From assembly GCA_015698045.1 (NCBI GenBank), contig BLAL01000281.1, positions 496,001-560,000 on the forward strand: a stretch of 64,000 bases of DNA. The letters are read 5' to 3'. The translations under genes were made by a program, and so were the position numbers. Positions 1 to 12,179 of this stretch are shown in pieces (position 1 is the stretch's first letter; each line of letters opens with the position of its first letter). This DNA is from Rhizophagus clarus (lineage: Eukaryota > Glomeromycota > Glomeromycetes > Glomerales > Glomeraceae). The notes under the pieces are model-generated. The model made no database searches, was not told the origin of the DNA, and was given only the letters and a program-made list of their open reading frames with translations.

Positions 1-2118
1 TAATCTGGGCCAAAGTTAATAATAATTCCGGCCATGTTTTCTGTTGTTAAATCCCCCCCCCCCCCCCCCTTCTAAAAAATCTTGACCTTATGTTAAACAG
101 AAAATTGGCTTGGTTGCGGCCTTAACTTTGAATGAACAACTGTTCCATTTACTTTTTCTTTCTTGGAGTTTTATTATCATACTGCAAGAATGTATACCTG
201 AAATAAATCAAAAAAATTCGGTTACAGCATAAAAATACTATTAATTCAGGTCTAACAATGATAATCCTAACAAAACTTTATTATAAGTGATAATATACTA
301 AGAAAAATGACACAAGATTGCAAGCAAAACGTATGATTCTATCAGAGAGAAAGACCATTTAATGTAAATCCCATTTTGCAAATTCCATAAAATAAAAAAA
401 TAAAATATTAACGGTTTAAAATACCATTTTTAAATTAAACCTAAAATTTTTTTTAAAAATTATTAGGTTTATCAATTGGTGAATCGGTTCATATATAAAC
501 ATTTGCGAGATAGAAATTTCATGGTCTTTGAATTTATAAAGACAATAGATGATCTATTAACGATTAGACTGGGTTGGGATACGACCTTTAAAATTGGATA
601 ATTAGAATCTGACTTCATAGATGCCAGCTCTAAGTCGCTTTCATGAAATTTATTGCTGAATCGTGTGATTTTGTCAATTGTGATGCAATTGTGCGACCAT
701 TATTAAATAAATACTTTACTAATGTCTCCCTTCAGAAGGTCTTCCACTTCATTAGCCATCAAGTACAAAGCAAAAAATTATATTTTTGACGTTACATATT
801 ATTTTTTATTTTTATTTCTTCTCAGAACCAATTACAATCTCTTGCTTCTGAAGAGTACTTCCCGCCTCTACTATATATATATATACAAGTATATTCCTTA
901 TTTTTGATTATTACTGGAATTCCTAATCACCTTCCCACTATTTGTAGATATTAGGAGGCGTTATTTCAAGTTTACTAGGCATACTTAGTTATTTTTTTTG
1001 CACAGGAGATCTTTAACTAGCTTGTTGTTGAAATAGATGCAATGATAATTGTCTATTCAAAACTGTAAAAGAAGGCACTCGACCTGAAATTAACGTTTTG
1101 GATGATAAACTTTTTTCTCGATCTATAATTGTAATTCTTCTCGAAAATATTTTCAACCAGACAAAGATCAATCGTTTTATTATACAATTATGGCAAACAT
1201 GGAACTAGAAAAACTAGACTGGCCAGAATCGCATCAAGAGAAGTTGTTCATGGCATTGTATACATCGATGCAGTGTTGTACATTTTTGATATCTGCGGTT
1301 TTTTTTGGCTGTCCTGGATATACCTGTACACTGTCTATACTCTTCTGTAACTTGAAAACTCTACAAAAATTATATGTATAGATATTTAAAGCACTTTTAC
1401 TGAGTAATGAAATAAATTATCATAATAAAATTTTGAGAAATTATCATTTCTTTTTTGTGTAATCTGTTCCAGACATTTTTCTGTAACAACACTGCATCAA
1501 TGTCTTTCATATTATCAATGATATTAGCAAAGCATTTGGAAAAACTATCAATTTTGCATTTGAGAAGAATGTCTCTTTTAATAATCAATTGAGACAAAAA
1601 TTGGGCAGTATTGCACTGCATTTTTATAACAGTCCCTAATTTCTTTCTTGATAGATGGATCTGACTATATGAAGAGGATGAGAACCTTAAAAGTTTTTCA
1701 ATATACTGCTAAAGTATATAAATCAAATATGATAGACCTGCAGTTATTGTGTTAGCTGATTAGACAAAAAATTATTCATATTCTTTAAAATGGTGACAAA
1801 GATAATACTGATAGTTAAATATATATTGTAATGTTTATTAGCAGTAAAGAAAAATAATGAAAAGTAAGGCATTATTTTTTCTTCAAAAAATAGTATGACT
1901 TATTATGCAATTCTTATTAGGTAATCAATCCTTTCTACTTTTAAGCATCTAATTGATCAATTGAAATTGGTGATCTTATTAAGGAAGAGCCAATAGAATA
2001 CCTAATCAATAAGCACAAAATTGAAGTAGCAGCAGTAAATAGTATATATGAATTAATTGGTAGTTATTTTATTGATCTAAAATTTGCTATTAATGAATTC
2101 TATCTGAAAAGTAAGAAT
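1..2118. other. AT-rich region, no recognisable gene
   Basis: An 18-base run of C lies at about 52-69. Two stretches look like eroded coding sequence but match no family I know. One is a minus-strand frame at 1397-1621 (contains IDSFSKCFANI and KDIDAVLLQKNVWNRL). The other is a plus-strand frame at about 1960-2110 (reads IGDLIKEEPIEYLINKHK and then further open sequence). Neither has a convincing start or context. They are best treated as gene or transposon remnants. Confidence 0.4.
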
Positions 2119-2120
2119 TA

Positions 2121-2192
2121 CAGTCAGTCCTCCATATAATCATCAAGTTAGTTACATTCTTAATTGCTGGTGATTATATAGAGGTATGATTA
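2121..2192. mobile_element. Short MITE, TA-flanked, related to the 30782-30977 element
   Basis: A 72 bp element with imperfect ~24 bp inverted ends. The left end begins CAGTCAGTCCTCCATATAAT and the right end is the reverse of a similar sequence (GATTATATAGAGGTATGATT). TA dinucleotides flank both sides. The CAGT-start, CCTC motif and TA duplication resemble Tc1/mariner/pogo-derived MITEs. A longer relative is at 30782-30977. Confidence 0.55.
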
Positions 2193-2601
2193 TATATAAG
2201 TATATAATTTTTTTTATCAAAAATCAGAAATAAAAATTATTAAAATTATCTTAATTTTAGCCTAAATTATAAATTATAAAATTATACTTTACTAAAATTT
2301 AAAGTTTACAATCAATATTAAATAAATATCATAATGATGTCATTATGATATTATTGTAATATTTTAACAAAAAATTAAATTGATATCATTAAATTAGTTT
2401 TAATTATATTTATTCAATATTAATTAATTTGATATCTCTGTGATTATTATATAACATTTATTAGATATTATAACTATATCGTAACAATAATATATTAACA
2501 TTGAATTAATATTGCAAATATTATAACATTTATTTAATATTATAATTATATCGTAACAATAATATATTAACATCAAATTAATATTGCCAAAGTATTATAA
2601 C

Positions 2602-4901
2602 TAGTGTTTCGCAAATGATTTGATCAAATCAAAACAATTCAGATTTGATTTGAATTTTGGTTTTTGGTTTGATTTGATTTGATAATTTTGATTTGCAAAT
2701 TGAATCCAAATTTCAAATCCATATTTGAGTTCAAATCTGAATTTAAAAAAAAAATTTGATTTGATTTCAAATCAAATTCAAATCAGCCTAAGCTAATTTG
2801 AGTAAATCTGAATCAAATCCATCAAACTCAAATCAAATCCAAATAAATAGGCATTTAAATAATCAGATGATTTAGATCAAATAATAGTAATCTACATATG
2901 ATAATCTCTTTTTTTAAAAAATTGAAGTTCAAACTTTAAAATTCAAAGTAAAAGACTTCATATTTTTTTTATTCCTTATAATATATTATATATTATAGTT
3001 GTTTCCAAAATTATATTTTAATTTTTGAATTCTGAAATTACGTTACATAAAATTAATTACAAATTACTTAATCAATTACAGATTCCTTAATTATTTACAG
3101 ACTCCTTAATTTATTACTGGTTACTTAATTAAGAATCAGATTATTAGTTTGACTTGAAAGATTAATATTAAATCCATAAATTTATTTTTAAAGTATTAAT
3201 AAATCATTTTATTACAAATTTACAATATTCCTTTCTATTTTCCGTTCTTTTATTTTATTTCTTTTATATATAAACATACTAAGAAAATGTTTTTTAAAAG
3301 ATTTCAAATTCTGTGACCTGTTTAACTTTTCCAAATCGTCCCCAGGATCATTCATTACAAAATAAAGAAAAAAAGAAATGTTAGAACATTTCTTTAAGTA
3401 AATTCAAACCAAAATCCCATCATATACCTGAAATTTGCCTTTAACTCTTCAAAGCCGTTTCCTATAAAAATAAAGAAAAAAAGAAATAATAGAACATTTT
3501 TTACATAAGTTTTAACCAAAACCTATTGCAATATACCTGAAGCTTGTCTCTAAGACCATTTTCGTCTTTCATAAAAAAGTATTTTATCTACAAAAAAAAG
3601 TAAAAGGAGAAACATTAGAAATGCTTCTTAAAGAAAACATAAAAAAACCCTTCTTCTTGATCCTATTTACTTTAATTTCAAAGTCCAGTTTGTAAATTTG
3701 ATCAGCAATCCTACAAAAAAAAGAAGAAATGTTAAAATGTTTTTTAAAAAATATAAAAATCCCTCCTTCCAGTTCTCTTTACTTCAATTTTAAAGTTCAA
3801 TTCGTAAATTCAACTGGCAATCCTATAAAAAAGAAAGAAGAAATGTTAGAACTATTTCTTAAAAAAAAATAAATAACTACTCCTCCTAAGCCATCATTTA
3901 CATTATTCCAAAGTATAGGTCGTAATATCGTATAGTATCTTACAAAAAAAAGCAAAAATATAGTAATGATATATTTTCTAAAAAAACAAAATTAAAAAAA
4001 AAAATTTTATTTAAAATGAAAGAATTAAAACAAAATTAAAAAAATAAGTAAAAAATCAGTTGTTTTTTTTTAAAAAAAATTTGAGTTAATAAACTGAAAA
4101 AGAAATTAAAAAGAAAGTTTTTTTTTAAAAAAAATTCAGCTTAATAAACTGAAAAGAAAATTAAAAACTGTATTTTGCTCAATAAAACTAAAAAGGAAAT
4201 TTAAAAAAAACATAAAGGAAAAAACGTAAAGAAAAATTTTTTTTCTGAAATAAATTTTTTTTACGATGATGATAATCAAATCTATTCTGATCGCTAAAAC
4301 TACAGCTAATTATGTCCGCAGAAATACAATTCAGCTGTAAAATATAATATACAATGTCAAAAAAAAATTAATTATGCAGATTTTATATGATTATTCTGAA
4401 ATAATTACAGAATTATATAATTACGTAATTCCTTATTATAAAATTAATTTCAGCTACAACTATACGTCTATACGCCTTCTATTTAGAGTTGTATTTTTTT
4501 TTACTTTTAACTTACCAGTCTGAAATGACGTTCAAAGGAGTCCAAAAGCTAAAATGTTTTGATGATTAAGAAAAAAAATTTAAAATTACGATTTACTTAT
4601 TTAAGCTATGATATTCAAAAAAAAGTTTACTTCATCATTTGATCTGTGTAAATCAAATTTCAAATCAAATTTGAATCTGAATCAAATCAAATCAAATTAC
4701 AAATCTATTTGAATGAATTTAATTTGAATTTGCTTTGATTTGATTTGAATTTAAATCAAATCAAATCAAATTCAAATCAAATTTCAAATTAAATTTGAAC
4801 AATTTGATTCAAATTCCAATTCAAACTTTTCAGATTCGATTTGATCAAATCAGATCCTGAATCTAACCAAATTTGTCTAATTTGATTTGTGTAGAACACT
4901 A
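2602..4901. mobile_element. Non-autonomous hAT-like element carrying an exon-like array
   Basis: Inverted ends TAGTGTTTCGCAAATGATTT (left) and the reverse complement of GTGTAGAACACTA (right). Subterminal regions are rich in short direct and inverted AAATCAAATC motifs (2610-2840 and 4640-4895). The flanks are ATTATAAC (2594-2601) and ATCATAAC (4902-4909), an 8 bp target duplication with one change, as expected for hAT elements. No transposase is present. The interior holds tandem units with splice-like borders (separate entry). The same ends occur on the element at 39120-42274. Confidence 0.8.
3280..3965 (-). repeat. Exon-like tandem units, family 2 (minus orientation)
   Basis: Read on the minus strand, about six diverged units each run as T-rich tract, TAG, a 35-50 nt block, then GTA(A/T). 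One block reads GNGFEELKANF between TATAG and GTATAT. Another reads GIADQIYKLDFEIK after TTTGTAG. Intervening A/T-rich stretches are 60-80 bp. The layout copies that of the LPDEKHDRTFGIK arrays elsewhere in the window, but the exon-like sequence differs. Whether any unit is ever spliced cannot be told from sequence alone. Confidence 0.5.
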
Positions 4902-5160
4902 ATCATAACTATATCATAAAAATAACATATTAATATCAAATTAACATTGTAAAGTATTATAATATTTGTTTAATATTATAACCACATTATAGCGATATCA
5001 TATTAACATTAAATTAATATTATAAAAATATTTTTACATTTATTTAACATTATAACTATATCATAGAAATATCATATTAATATTGAATTAACATCACCAA
5101 AATATTATAACATTTATTTGGTATTATAATTATATTAGAGTAATTTCATAAATTACATCA

Positions 5161-6570
5161 CAAAAAATGATTTTATATTTATTACATTAATAATAATAAT
5201 AAAGTATCTGTTCAATATTAAGTATTGATTTTTAATAGATTTTTACGCAGTACTCTAGGATTTTAGTTTTAATAACTTTGATTTTAATTTCAGTTTTAAT
5301 TTTGGTTTAGTTTTGATTTTAATTTTAGTTTTTTCCTTAAAATTTCTAATCACGCTTTTACTATACAGATTTACTAATGTCTACTAAGACACATATTTAC
5401 AAAACAACACCTGAGAAGTGAAGTAATATTCAATGTAGATAAAGTGAATAAATCAGATATAATAAATAATGAAAATAAAATGGAAATAAAACAAAGGTAA
5501 AAGAAAAAGGAAACAAGATCAAAAAGAAATAATAAAAAATATTAACGAAAAAAGTTGAAATAAAAAGAAAGAAGATGAAGAAAGAAAAATAAAAGAAAAA
5601 AAAACAAAAACAGAAAAGATAATGAAAGGAGATCATATTTTTCTTTTTTTTTTTTTCTTTTCATGTGATAAGTAAATACATCTTTATTTCTTTTATTTTA
5701 TATATAAGTAAGATTCAATTGCTAAGGATAAATTTAAAAAAATAAAAAATATAAAAGAAAATTATGATTAATATAATATATTTTTTATAAAATATATTTA
5801 AAATTTAAATTTAATATATAACCTTGGAATAATGGTTAAAGCAAATAATCTTTAGGATTTTGAGAAAAAATAAAAATAATAATATTTTTAATATTAGCTC
5901 TTTAAATTTTAAAATATTATAAAAAAAATTGCTAGCTATTATGACTAATACCATCTCAGACAAAATAATTGGTAACAGAAAATATCATAAAATATCCAAC
6001 CTTATTTCACAATATTTTCCTTTAGGTTAAACAAATATTACAAAAAAAAGCTTCAAATATATTCAGCAATTTGAACATAGCATTTGAGAATATATTCTAA
6101 CTTCCTTAAGTAATATCATAGTCTAATAAAAAAAGACTTAAATTACACCCTATTGTAAAGAAAATATATAATCAATCCCTTTTACAGAACCAATAGATTT
6201 TAAAATATAGTAGAGTCTAAAAAAAAAATGAAAAATATGCATATATCATATTTTCATACCTACTTAATAGCTTCACTATTTATTTAAAAGTAGTTTTTTT
6301 TGTCTTATATATTTTTCAGCAAATAGTCTATCTTTATATTAATAGCTATATCAAATATATAAACTGAAGTGCTAAAGTATTATTAATATTGTAAAAGATA
6401 AGTAAAATATACTTGGATAATAAGAAGAAGAAAAAAATACTGTTAAGTATTAAAATAGTAATATTTGGCTTTACTATTTATTTAAAAATATTTTTTTGGC
6501 TTATAAATTTTTTGGCAAACAAACTTCAAGTTAGTGGGTAACTATATCAAATATATAAATTAATATGCCA
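5161..6570. other. AT-rich gene-free stretch
   Basis: Very AT-rich with long purine tracts (5440-5640). No coding region with plausible composition was found. The only long open frame here is a low-complexity Phe/Leu/Ser frame opposite the purine tract. Confidence 0.5.
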
Positions 6571-6574
6571 AAGT

Positions 6575-7830
6575 ACAGTCATCCCTCTCTTTAGCAAATT
6601 TCAATATAACGAAGAATACTATATAATGAATTATCAATGTGGGATAAATATTAGCATATGAAAAAATCCTTAATTAACCAAATTTTAATAATTATGGGTT
6701 ATATACTGTTATATGAAGTAAAATTACAAAATAGTATATATAAAAATAACCCTTTTTATAACAAATTTTTTTTTCAGTAAAATAAAGATTACTAATATAT
6801 CAACAGTCCTATAATCATTTAATAAAAAGATAATTTTTTTTAAATACACAATATATAAAAAACATAGAATGCTTTTATAAAAGATATTTAATAAATTGTT
6901 TTAATAATATCAAAATATTAAATTTTGTCATCAATTTCATTAGCTTTGCATTTATACATCAAAGTTAACTTTATCTAACATCCCTATAAAAATAAAAGTA
7001 GGAAGTTTTTTAAAGAAAATAATAATAATATCTCTTCCAGTCTTCCCTTAATTCTAAAAGTCTGGTTATATTTTCATTTGGTAATATTACAAAAAAAAGA
7101 AGAAAAAAACAAATAATTTGATTAATTAAAAATAATGACAAAAAATACTTCTTCTAACTTTCCTTATCTTAATCCCAAAAGTTCGATCATGCTTTTTATT
7201 TGACAACACTACAAAAAGAAAAAAATAATTTAAATAATGATGAAAAACACTTCCTCCAACTTTCCTTACCTTAATTCCAAAAGTCCAATCATGTTTTTTA
7301 TCTGACAATATTACAAAAAAGAAAAAAAAATTAAATAACTTAAATAATGACAAAAAATACTTTTCCAACCTTCCTTACTTTAATTTTATAAGTTTGATCA
7401 TATTTTTTATCTAGTAATACTATAAAAAAGAAAAAAAAACACTTCCATATGTTTGGTAAGATTTGAAATTAAAAAATAAATAATCAGAAATAATGATAAA
7501 AAACACTTCCTTCAATCTTTCTTACCTTAATTTTATAAGTCCAATCATATTTTTTGTCTGACAACACTACAAAAAAAAAAAAAAAAAAATAATTAAAAAA
7601 GCCACTGAAAAATATCTCCTCTAAATCCCTCTTATCTTAATTCTAAAAGTCTAATCATATTCTTCATCTGATAACATTATAAAAAGAAAAAAAATAAAAT
7701 TTTTTTCTAGATTAAATATTCAGATTATCTAATAGATCAGCAAGTCACATAACCATACCTTTATACTGGATAATTTGTTATACTATACCAAATAATTCAT
7801 TATAACATTAACAAATTTTTTATAATAAAG
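6575..7830 (-). repeat. Exon-intron-like tandem array, copy E
   Basis: Minus-orientation copy of the array family. About six units lie at 7020-7700, each with the reverse of GTAG, the ~41 nt block, then GTAAG. Its tail segment (6770-6960) matches, inverted, the sequence that follows array B at 32814-32930. Its head segment (7705-7770, read in reverse as GTGACTTGCTGATCTA) matches the sequence before array A at 16890-16950. The left margin begins CAGTCATCCCTCTCTTTAGC after TA, which resembles a pogo/mariner terminus. The right margin is eroded and abuts a MITE. Confidence 0.65.
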
Positions 7831-7837
7831 ATTTGAT

Positions 7838-8021
7838 TATAGATGCTACCCAAATCCAAAATAATTTGAGATTATGGCAACCCAAATGTACAAATCCAAA
7901 TTAATTTACAAATTACATATATAAATTTTGCAATTTGTATATTTGGGATTTGGAAATTATGGCTGTCAAAATGTACAAATTAATTTGGGATTTACTTAAA
8001 ATAATTTGGGTGGCATCTATA
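7838..8021. mobile_element. MITE with TATAGATGC inverted ends
   Basis: A 184 bp element that begins TATAGATGCTACCCAAAT and ends ATTTGGGTGGCATCTATA. A GAT trinucleotide sits on both sides (7835-7837 and 8022-8024). Much of the interior is also self-complementary, giving a long foldback. Other copies or fragments are at 38159-38235 and at 42873-44157, the latter split by another insertion. Confidence 0.7.
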
Positions 8022-8267
8022 GATCTGATTAGTCTAGATATATACTTTGTTATATCAAGATGTAATTGTATTATTAATATTGTAAAGGATAAGTAAAATA
8101 TACTTAAATAAAAAAGAGAAGAAGAAAATACCATAAAGTATTAAAATATAAGACAAATATAATATTTTTAAGAAGAGAGAAGTATATTTTTGAAAATAAA
8201 CAAATTTTATTGATTAATTTTAACCAAAATTTTAGTTTTTTTCATTATATAAAATATTTGCTATGTT

Positions 8268-9424
8268 CACTAGAATTTTGAATAATAGTAATATAACTTA
8301 TATACAGGGTTGCATAGAATTTATATGAAGTTACTTTTTTAAATTCACAAATTAAGTTTGCGTAAATCAGTTAATTTAGAATTAACTTACATATTATATT
8401 TGCATAAAGTTTATAATAGATATATGTGGATTTATTTTTAAAAAAATATTAATTTTGGTAAATGTAAATTACAATTATAATTGTACAAATGTATATATTA
8501 AGATTGTCATTTATCGATCTTTTTTTTTAAAATTTTTTAAATATTGTTTTTCAGTTATTAATACCAAAATATTTTTTAATTTTTTTTTTTCAGTTATTAA
8601 TACTAAAATATTTTTTTTATTTTTATTTTTTTCATATTTTTTTGGGTATTTATACCAAAATTTATTTTATTTTATTTATTTTTTCACTTTTTTTCTGTAT
8701 TTTATACTAAATTTTTTTTAAATATACAATATATGAAAAACACAGAATACTTTTATAAAAAATATTTAACAAATTGTTTAATAATATCAAAATATCATTA
8801 ATTTTATTAGCTTTATATTTGCAAATCAGAGTTAATTCCATTTACATGATACCTATCTACTATTTATATTTTATCTAGCATCCCTATAAAAATAAAAGTA
8901 GGGAATTTTTAAAGAAAATAATAATAATAACTTCCCAGCTCTTCTTTACTCTAATTTCAAAAGTCTGGTTATATTTTTTGTCTAGTAACACTACAAATAA
9001 GAAAAAAAAAGTTAATAATTTAATTAGTTAAAAAAAGAACAATAAAAAATACCTACTTTGCGTACCCTTCTTTACCTTAATTCTAAAAATCCAATCATAC
9101 TTTTTATTTGGTAACACTATGTACTAAAAAAAAAAAAAAAATAATTAATTAATAATTAAAAATAAATACTAAAAGATACCTTTTCCACTTCTCTTTACCT
9201 TAATTCCAAAATTCCAGTTATGTTTTTTATCCAACAATACTATAAAAAAAAAAAAAATTAATAATTTAATTAGTTAAAAAATAAATATTAAAAGATACTT
9301 CTCCACTTTTCCTTACCTTAATTTCAAAAGTTCAGTCATACTTTTTATCTGGCAATACTACAAAAAAGAAAAAAAAAATAAATAATTAATAATTAAAAAA
9401 TAAATACTGAAAGATATTTTTTTC
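8268..9424 (-). repeat. Array copy D, tail and first units
   Basis: 8268-8720 is the inverted equivalent of the tail of element C (41480-41766); both share, for example, ATAGATATATGTGGATTTAT or its complement. 8730-8890 matches the inverted sequence downstream of array B. From 8930 the exon-like units run in minus orientation, reading TTACCTTAATTCCAAAAGTC on the plus strand. The array is then broken at 9424 by a retroposon insertion and resumes at 13914. Confidence 0.65.
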
Positions 9425-9656
9425 ACAACTTTTTCTGACGATCACCTTATCCAAATTATCTGCGATAAAAAATATTTTATTTTTATTTTTACCAAGGTAG
9501 TCAGAGGATAACAACATGTCAGAAGACTCGAAATACTACTCTGTAGGCAAGAGCGACTTAGAGTTAGCTATAAACGAAGCAGTTTACAAAGTTTTTTATG
9601 ATGAAATAGCGGATATATTTCCTAAGTTAATATGGAATACGTCTAACGAGAAATAC

Positions 9657-12179
9657 TAGGGTTGGTAAAAGTCCTTATTTTGGACCTAAAGATTCAGTCC
9701 TAAGACTGAGTCTGCAGATCTTTAAGTCCGATTTTTTGGACTAATAAGGAGTTAGTCTTAAATGAGTTCTAACTAATAAAATGGGTTTTTACATTTGGTA
9801 TATATATTACACGGTTTTAATTTTTGTTATACAAACTTACACAATGAGTTTAGATGACGCGTTCAATTTTGTTGACTTGGAGAGTGATGACATTTTGGAT
9901 AACATATTACATACTGAAGAAAGTTCTCGAAAAACTTCACCTCTATGGAATTATGTAGATTGCAAAAGCCCAGCTCACCCGGGAGTACCTGTATGCAAAA
10001 GGTGCAATTACGTATTTTCTATTAAGTCAAGTAATACTACTATTGAACGGCATCTTTTAAATAAGCACAACATAATAATCCCAAAGGTCAGAAAGCAAAC
10101 AACATTAAATTTCAAATGTACAGACCCTTGGCCTACAAAAGAAAAATTGCTGCGAGACAAAGCAGTTGTTATTTGGATTATTGATAACCAACAACCTTTT
10201 AGTGTTGTAGAAAATGAAAAATTTATTGAAATGATGCATATTTTCAATCCTCGTTACAAAATTCCTGATCGACATCAAATAAAAGAAATGATTATTGATG
10301 AATTTAATGAACGTCGTTCTAATATTGGCTATGATTTACAAAAAATATCCAGCAAAGTTTCCTTCACTGCTGATATGTGGACATCAACTATAAGTAGCGA
10401 AGCATACCTTAGCCTAACAATTTACTATATTGACCAAAATTGGATTCTTCAACGTTTTTTACTTGATATTATTCCTTTTAAAGTTTGTCATACAGGAATC
10501 AATATGGCTGCAGCAATCACTAATGTTCTTAATGAATTCAACTTAGCAGGTAAAGCATTAGCACTTACTACAGATAATGAATCTGCGATGTTAGTATGTG
10601 GACGGAAATTATCAGAAGAATTTGAAAAAGAATTAAATAATCTTACCTTTAGCCATTATCGTTGTTCAGCACATATACTTAACCTTGCAGTTAAGCAAGG
10701 AATGGAAATAGTTGATCAAGAAATAGTAGAAGTGCGACAACTAATGTCAAAAATTAAAAATTCAGTCTTATTATGTGATGAATTATGTGAATTATGTGTT
10801 ATAGAGAAACTTGAGTACCTTCGGCCAGAAATAGACATAGAAACGAGGTGGAACTCCACCTATTACATGCTTTGTAAGTTACAGCGAATGGAAACGGCAT
10901 TGAAAATGCTTGCAGCCAAACATGATAGTGTGTGTGAATTAATGCCAGATGTTGAAGCATGGACGAAGATAAAGGTAAAAATGAAATAATATTTTTTTTT
11001 TTAATAACAAGTTTCTTTTTTTTCGTTATTACTACTTACAAAATTAAATCCTTTTTAATTATTAATCAAAGGAAACAGTGATCATTTTAGAACCCCTTGA
11101 AAGAGCAACAAAAAACCTCTCAGGATCATTGTATCCAACTATTGCTGATGTTTGATTTTACTTTAATAAAATTCGTGATCATCTAAAGTATTGTGTGGAA
11201 AGGGAGGATGGATTCAGACAATACATGTTAGCTGCTTCAATAAATGAAAAACTTAAAGAATACTGGTTAATTATTGATAATAATACTACCATCTCATTAA
11301 TATTAGACCCTCGAAATAAAATTTCTCTTTTTGAACCAGGTGAACCAACGACAAATGCTATTGCCGTCTTACGTGAACAATTTTCCTTCTATCTTTCCCA
11401 AAAGCCACAATCACAAGCTTCCCTTCCTTTTACATCATCAAGAGAATATTTTCGTCAACTAAAAAAACGTCGCATAGGAGTAACTGCTGAAACAACACTA
11501 CTACCCTCACCTAGCCCTGATTTTGCTGAAATAGAAAGATATCTAGCTTTGCCATGTGATGAAAACGTGGAAGCGCTTCTTTGGTGGCAAGCCCACTCCA
11601 CTGAATTTCCGGTACTCTCACTAATGGCAAAAGACTACTTAGCAATACAATCCACAAGTGTAGCCTGTGAACAAGCATTTTCTGTTGCAGGCAATACAAT
11701 CACCAAAGTTTGAAATCGTTTATGTCCAGAGACTGCAAGAGCATCGTTATGTACAAAAAGTTGGATTGAGAATAATATTGGTGAACAAATTCGGTTGAAG
11801 TAATTCAAATGTGTTTTATTTGTTAAATGCAGTATTTAGTATTACGTTGTATAACATATTAACATATGATCATCATTTATACAAATAAAACATTTAGTAT
11901 ATTTTTTTGAAGTTTTTTTTTTTATTTTTATGATGTTTTTGTATTAATTTTAAGGAAAACGATAGAAAAAAAAAAATTTGATATTTTTAATACAGAATTT
12001 ATGATAAATGTTATATGTTAAACTGGTTTAAGACTGAGTCTTAGGATCTAGTCCAGAACCGGACTTGGTCAGACACAAGTCCTGGACTAATCATATATGG
12101 ACTTAGTTTGTAGGTCCATCAGATAGGACTTGCAAGTCTTAGGACTAAAACCGGACTAGGACTGACTTTACCAACCCTA
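9657..12179 (+). mobile_element. hAT DNA transposon 1, nested in the retroposon
   Basis: A 2523 bp element with ends TAGGGTTGGTAAA (left) and TTTACCAACCCTA (right). It is flanked by a perfect 8 bp duplication AGAAATAC at 9649-9656 and 12180-12187. Subterminal regions repeat AGTCCT/AGGACT-type motifs in both orientations. It encodes one BED-finger hAT transposase interrupted by two stops. The insertion lies within the retroposon reading frame, so it is the younger event. Confidence 0.95.
9844..11803 (+). pseudogene. hAT transposase with BED zinc finger, inactivated
   Basis: The likely start is MSLDDAFNFVDLES at 9844; an upstream in-frame ATG at 9781 adds a hydrophobic leader untypical of the family. 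An N-terminal BED-type finger is visible (W, CKRC, then H-x4-H in HLLNKH). The RNase H-like core follows, with FTADMWTS and LTTDNESAM, then the CSAHILNLAV segment and TRWNSTYYML. An intron at about 10975-11071 (GTAAAA...AAAG) joins in frame to ETVIILEPLERAT. The C-terminal dimerisation region is present (LWWQAHSTEFPVLSLMAKDY and CEQAFSVAGN). In-frame TGA codons at 11153-11155 and 11711-11713 break the protein, although the sequence stays alignable to NNIGEQIRLK at the natural end. It is recent but dead unless the stops are read through. Confidence 0.9.

Larger units (their letters stand above)
2290..5160. repeat. AT-rich tandem repeat, split by a hAT-like element
   Basis: Units of about 75-110 bp built around TATAACTATATCGTAACAAT, ATATTAACAT and AAATTAATATTG repeat at 2290-2601 and resume at 4902-5160. 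The interruption is the element at 2602-4901. Removing that element and one copy of its 8 bp target duplication restores a continuous repeat. Confidence 0.65.

Noticed and set aside
7126-7368. 80-codon frame with repeated KKHDRTFGIK peptides as an independent protein
   Set aside because: It reads straight through array copy E including the intron-like spacers. The frame stays open only over two or three units and has no proper start.
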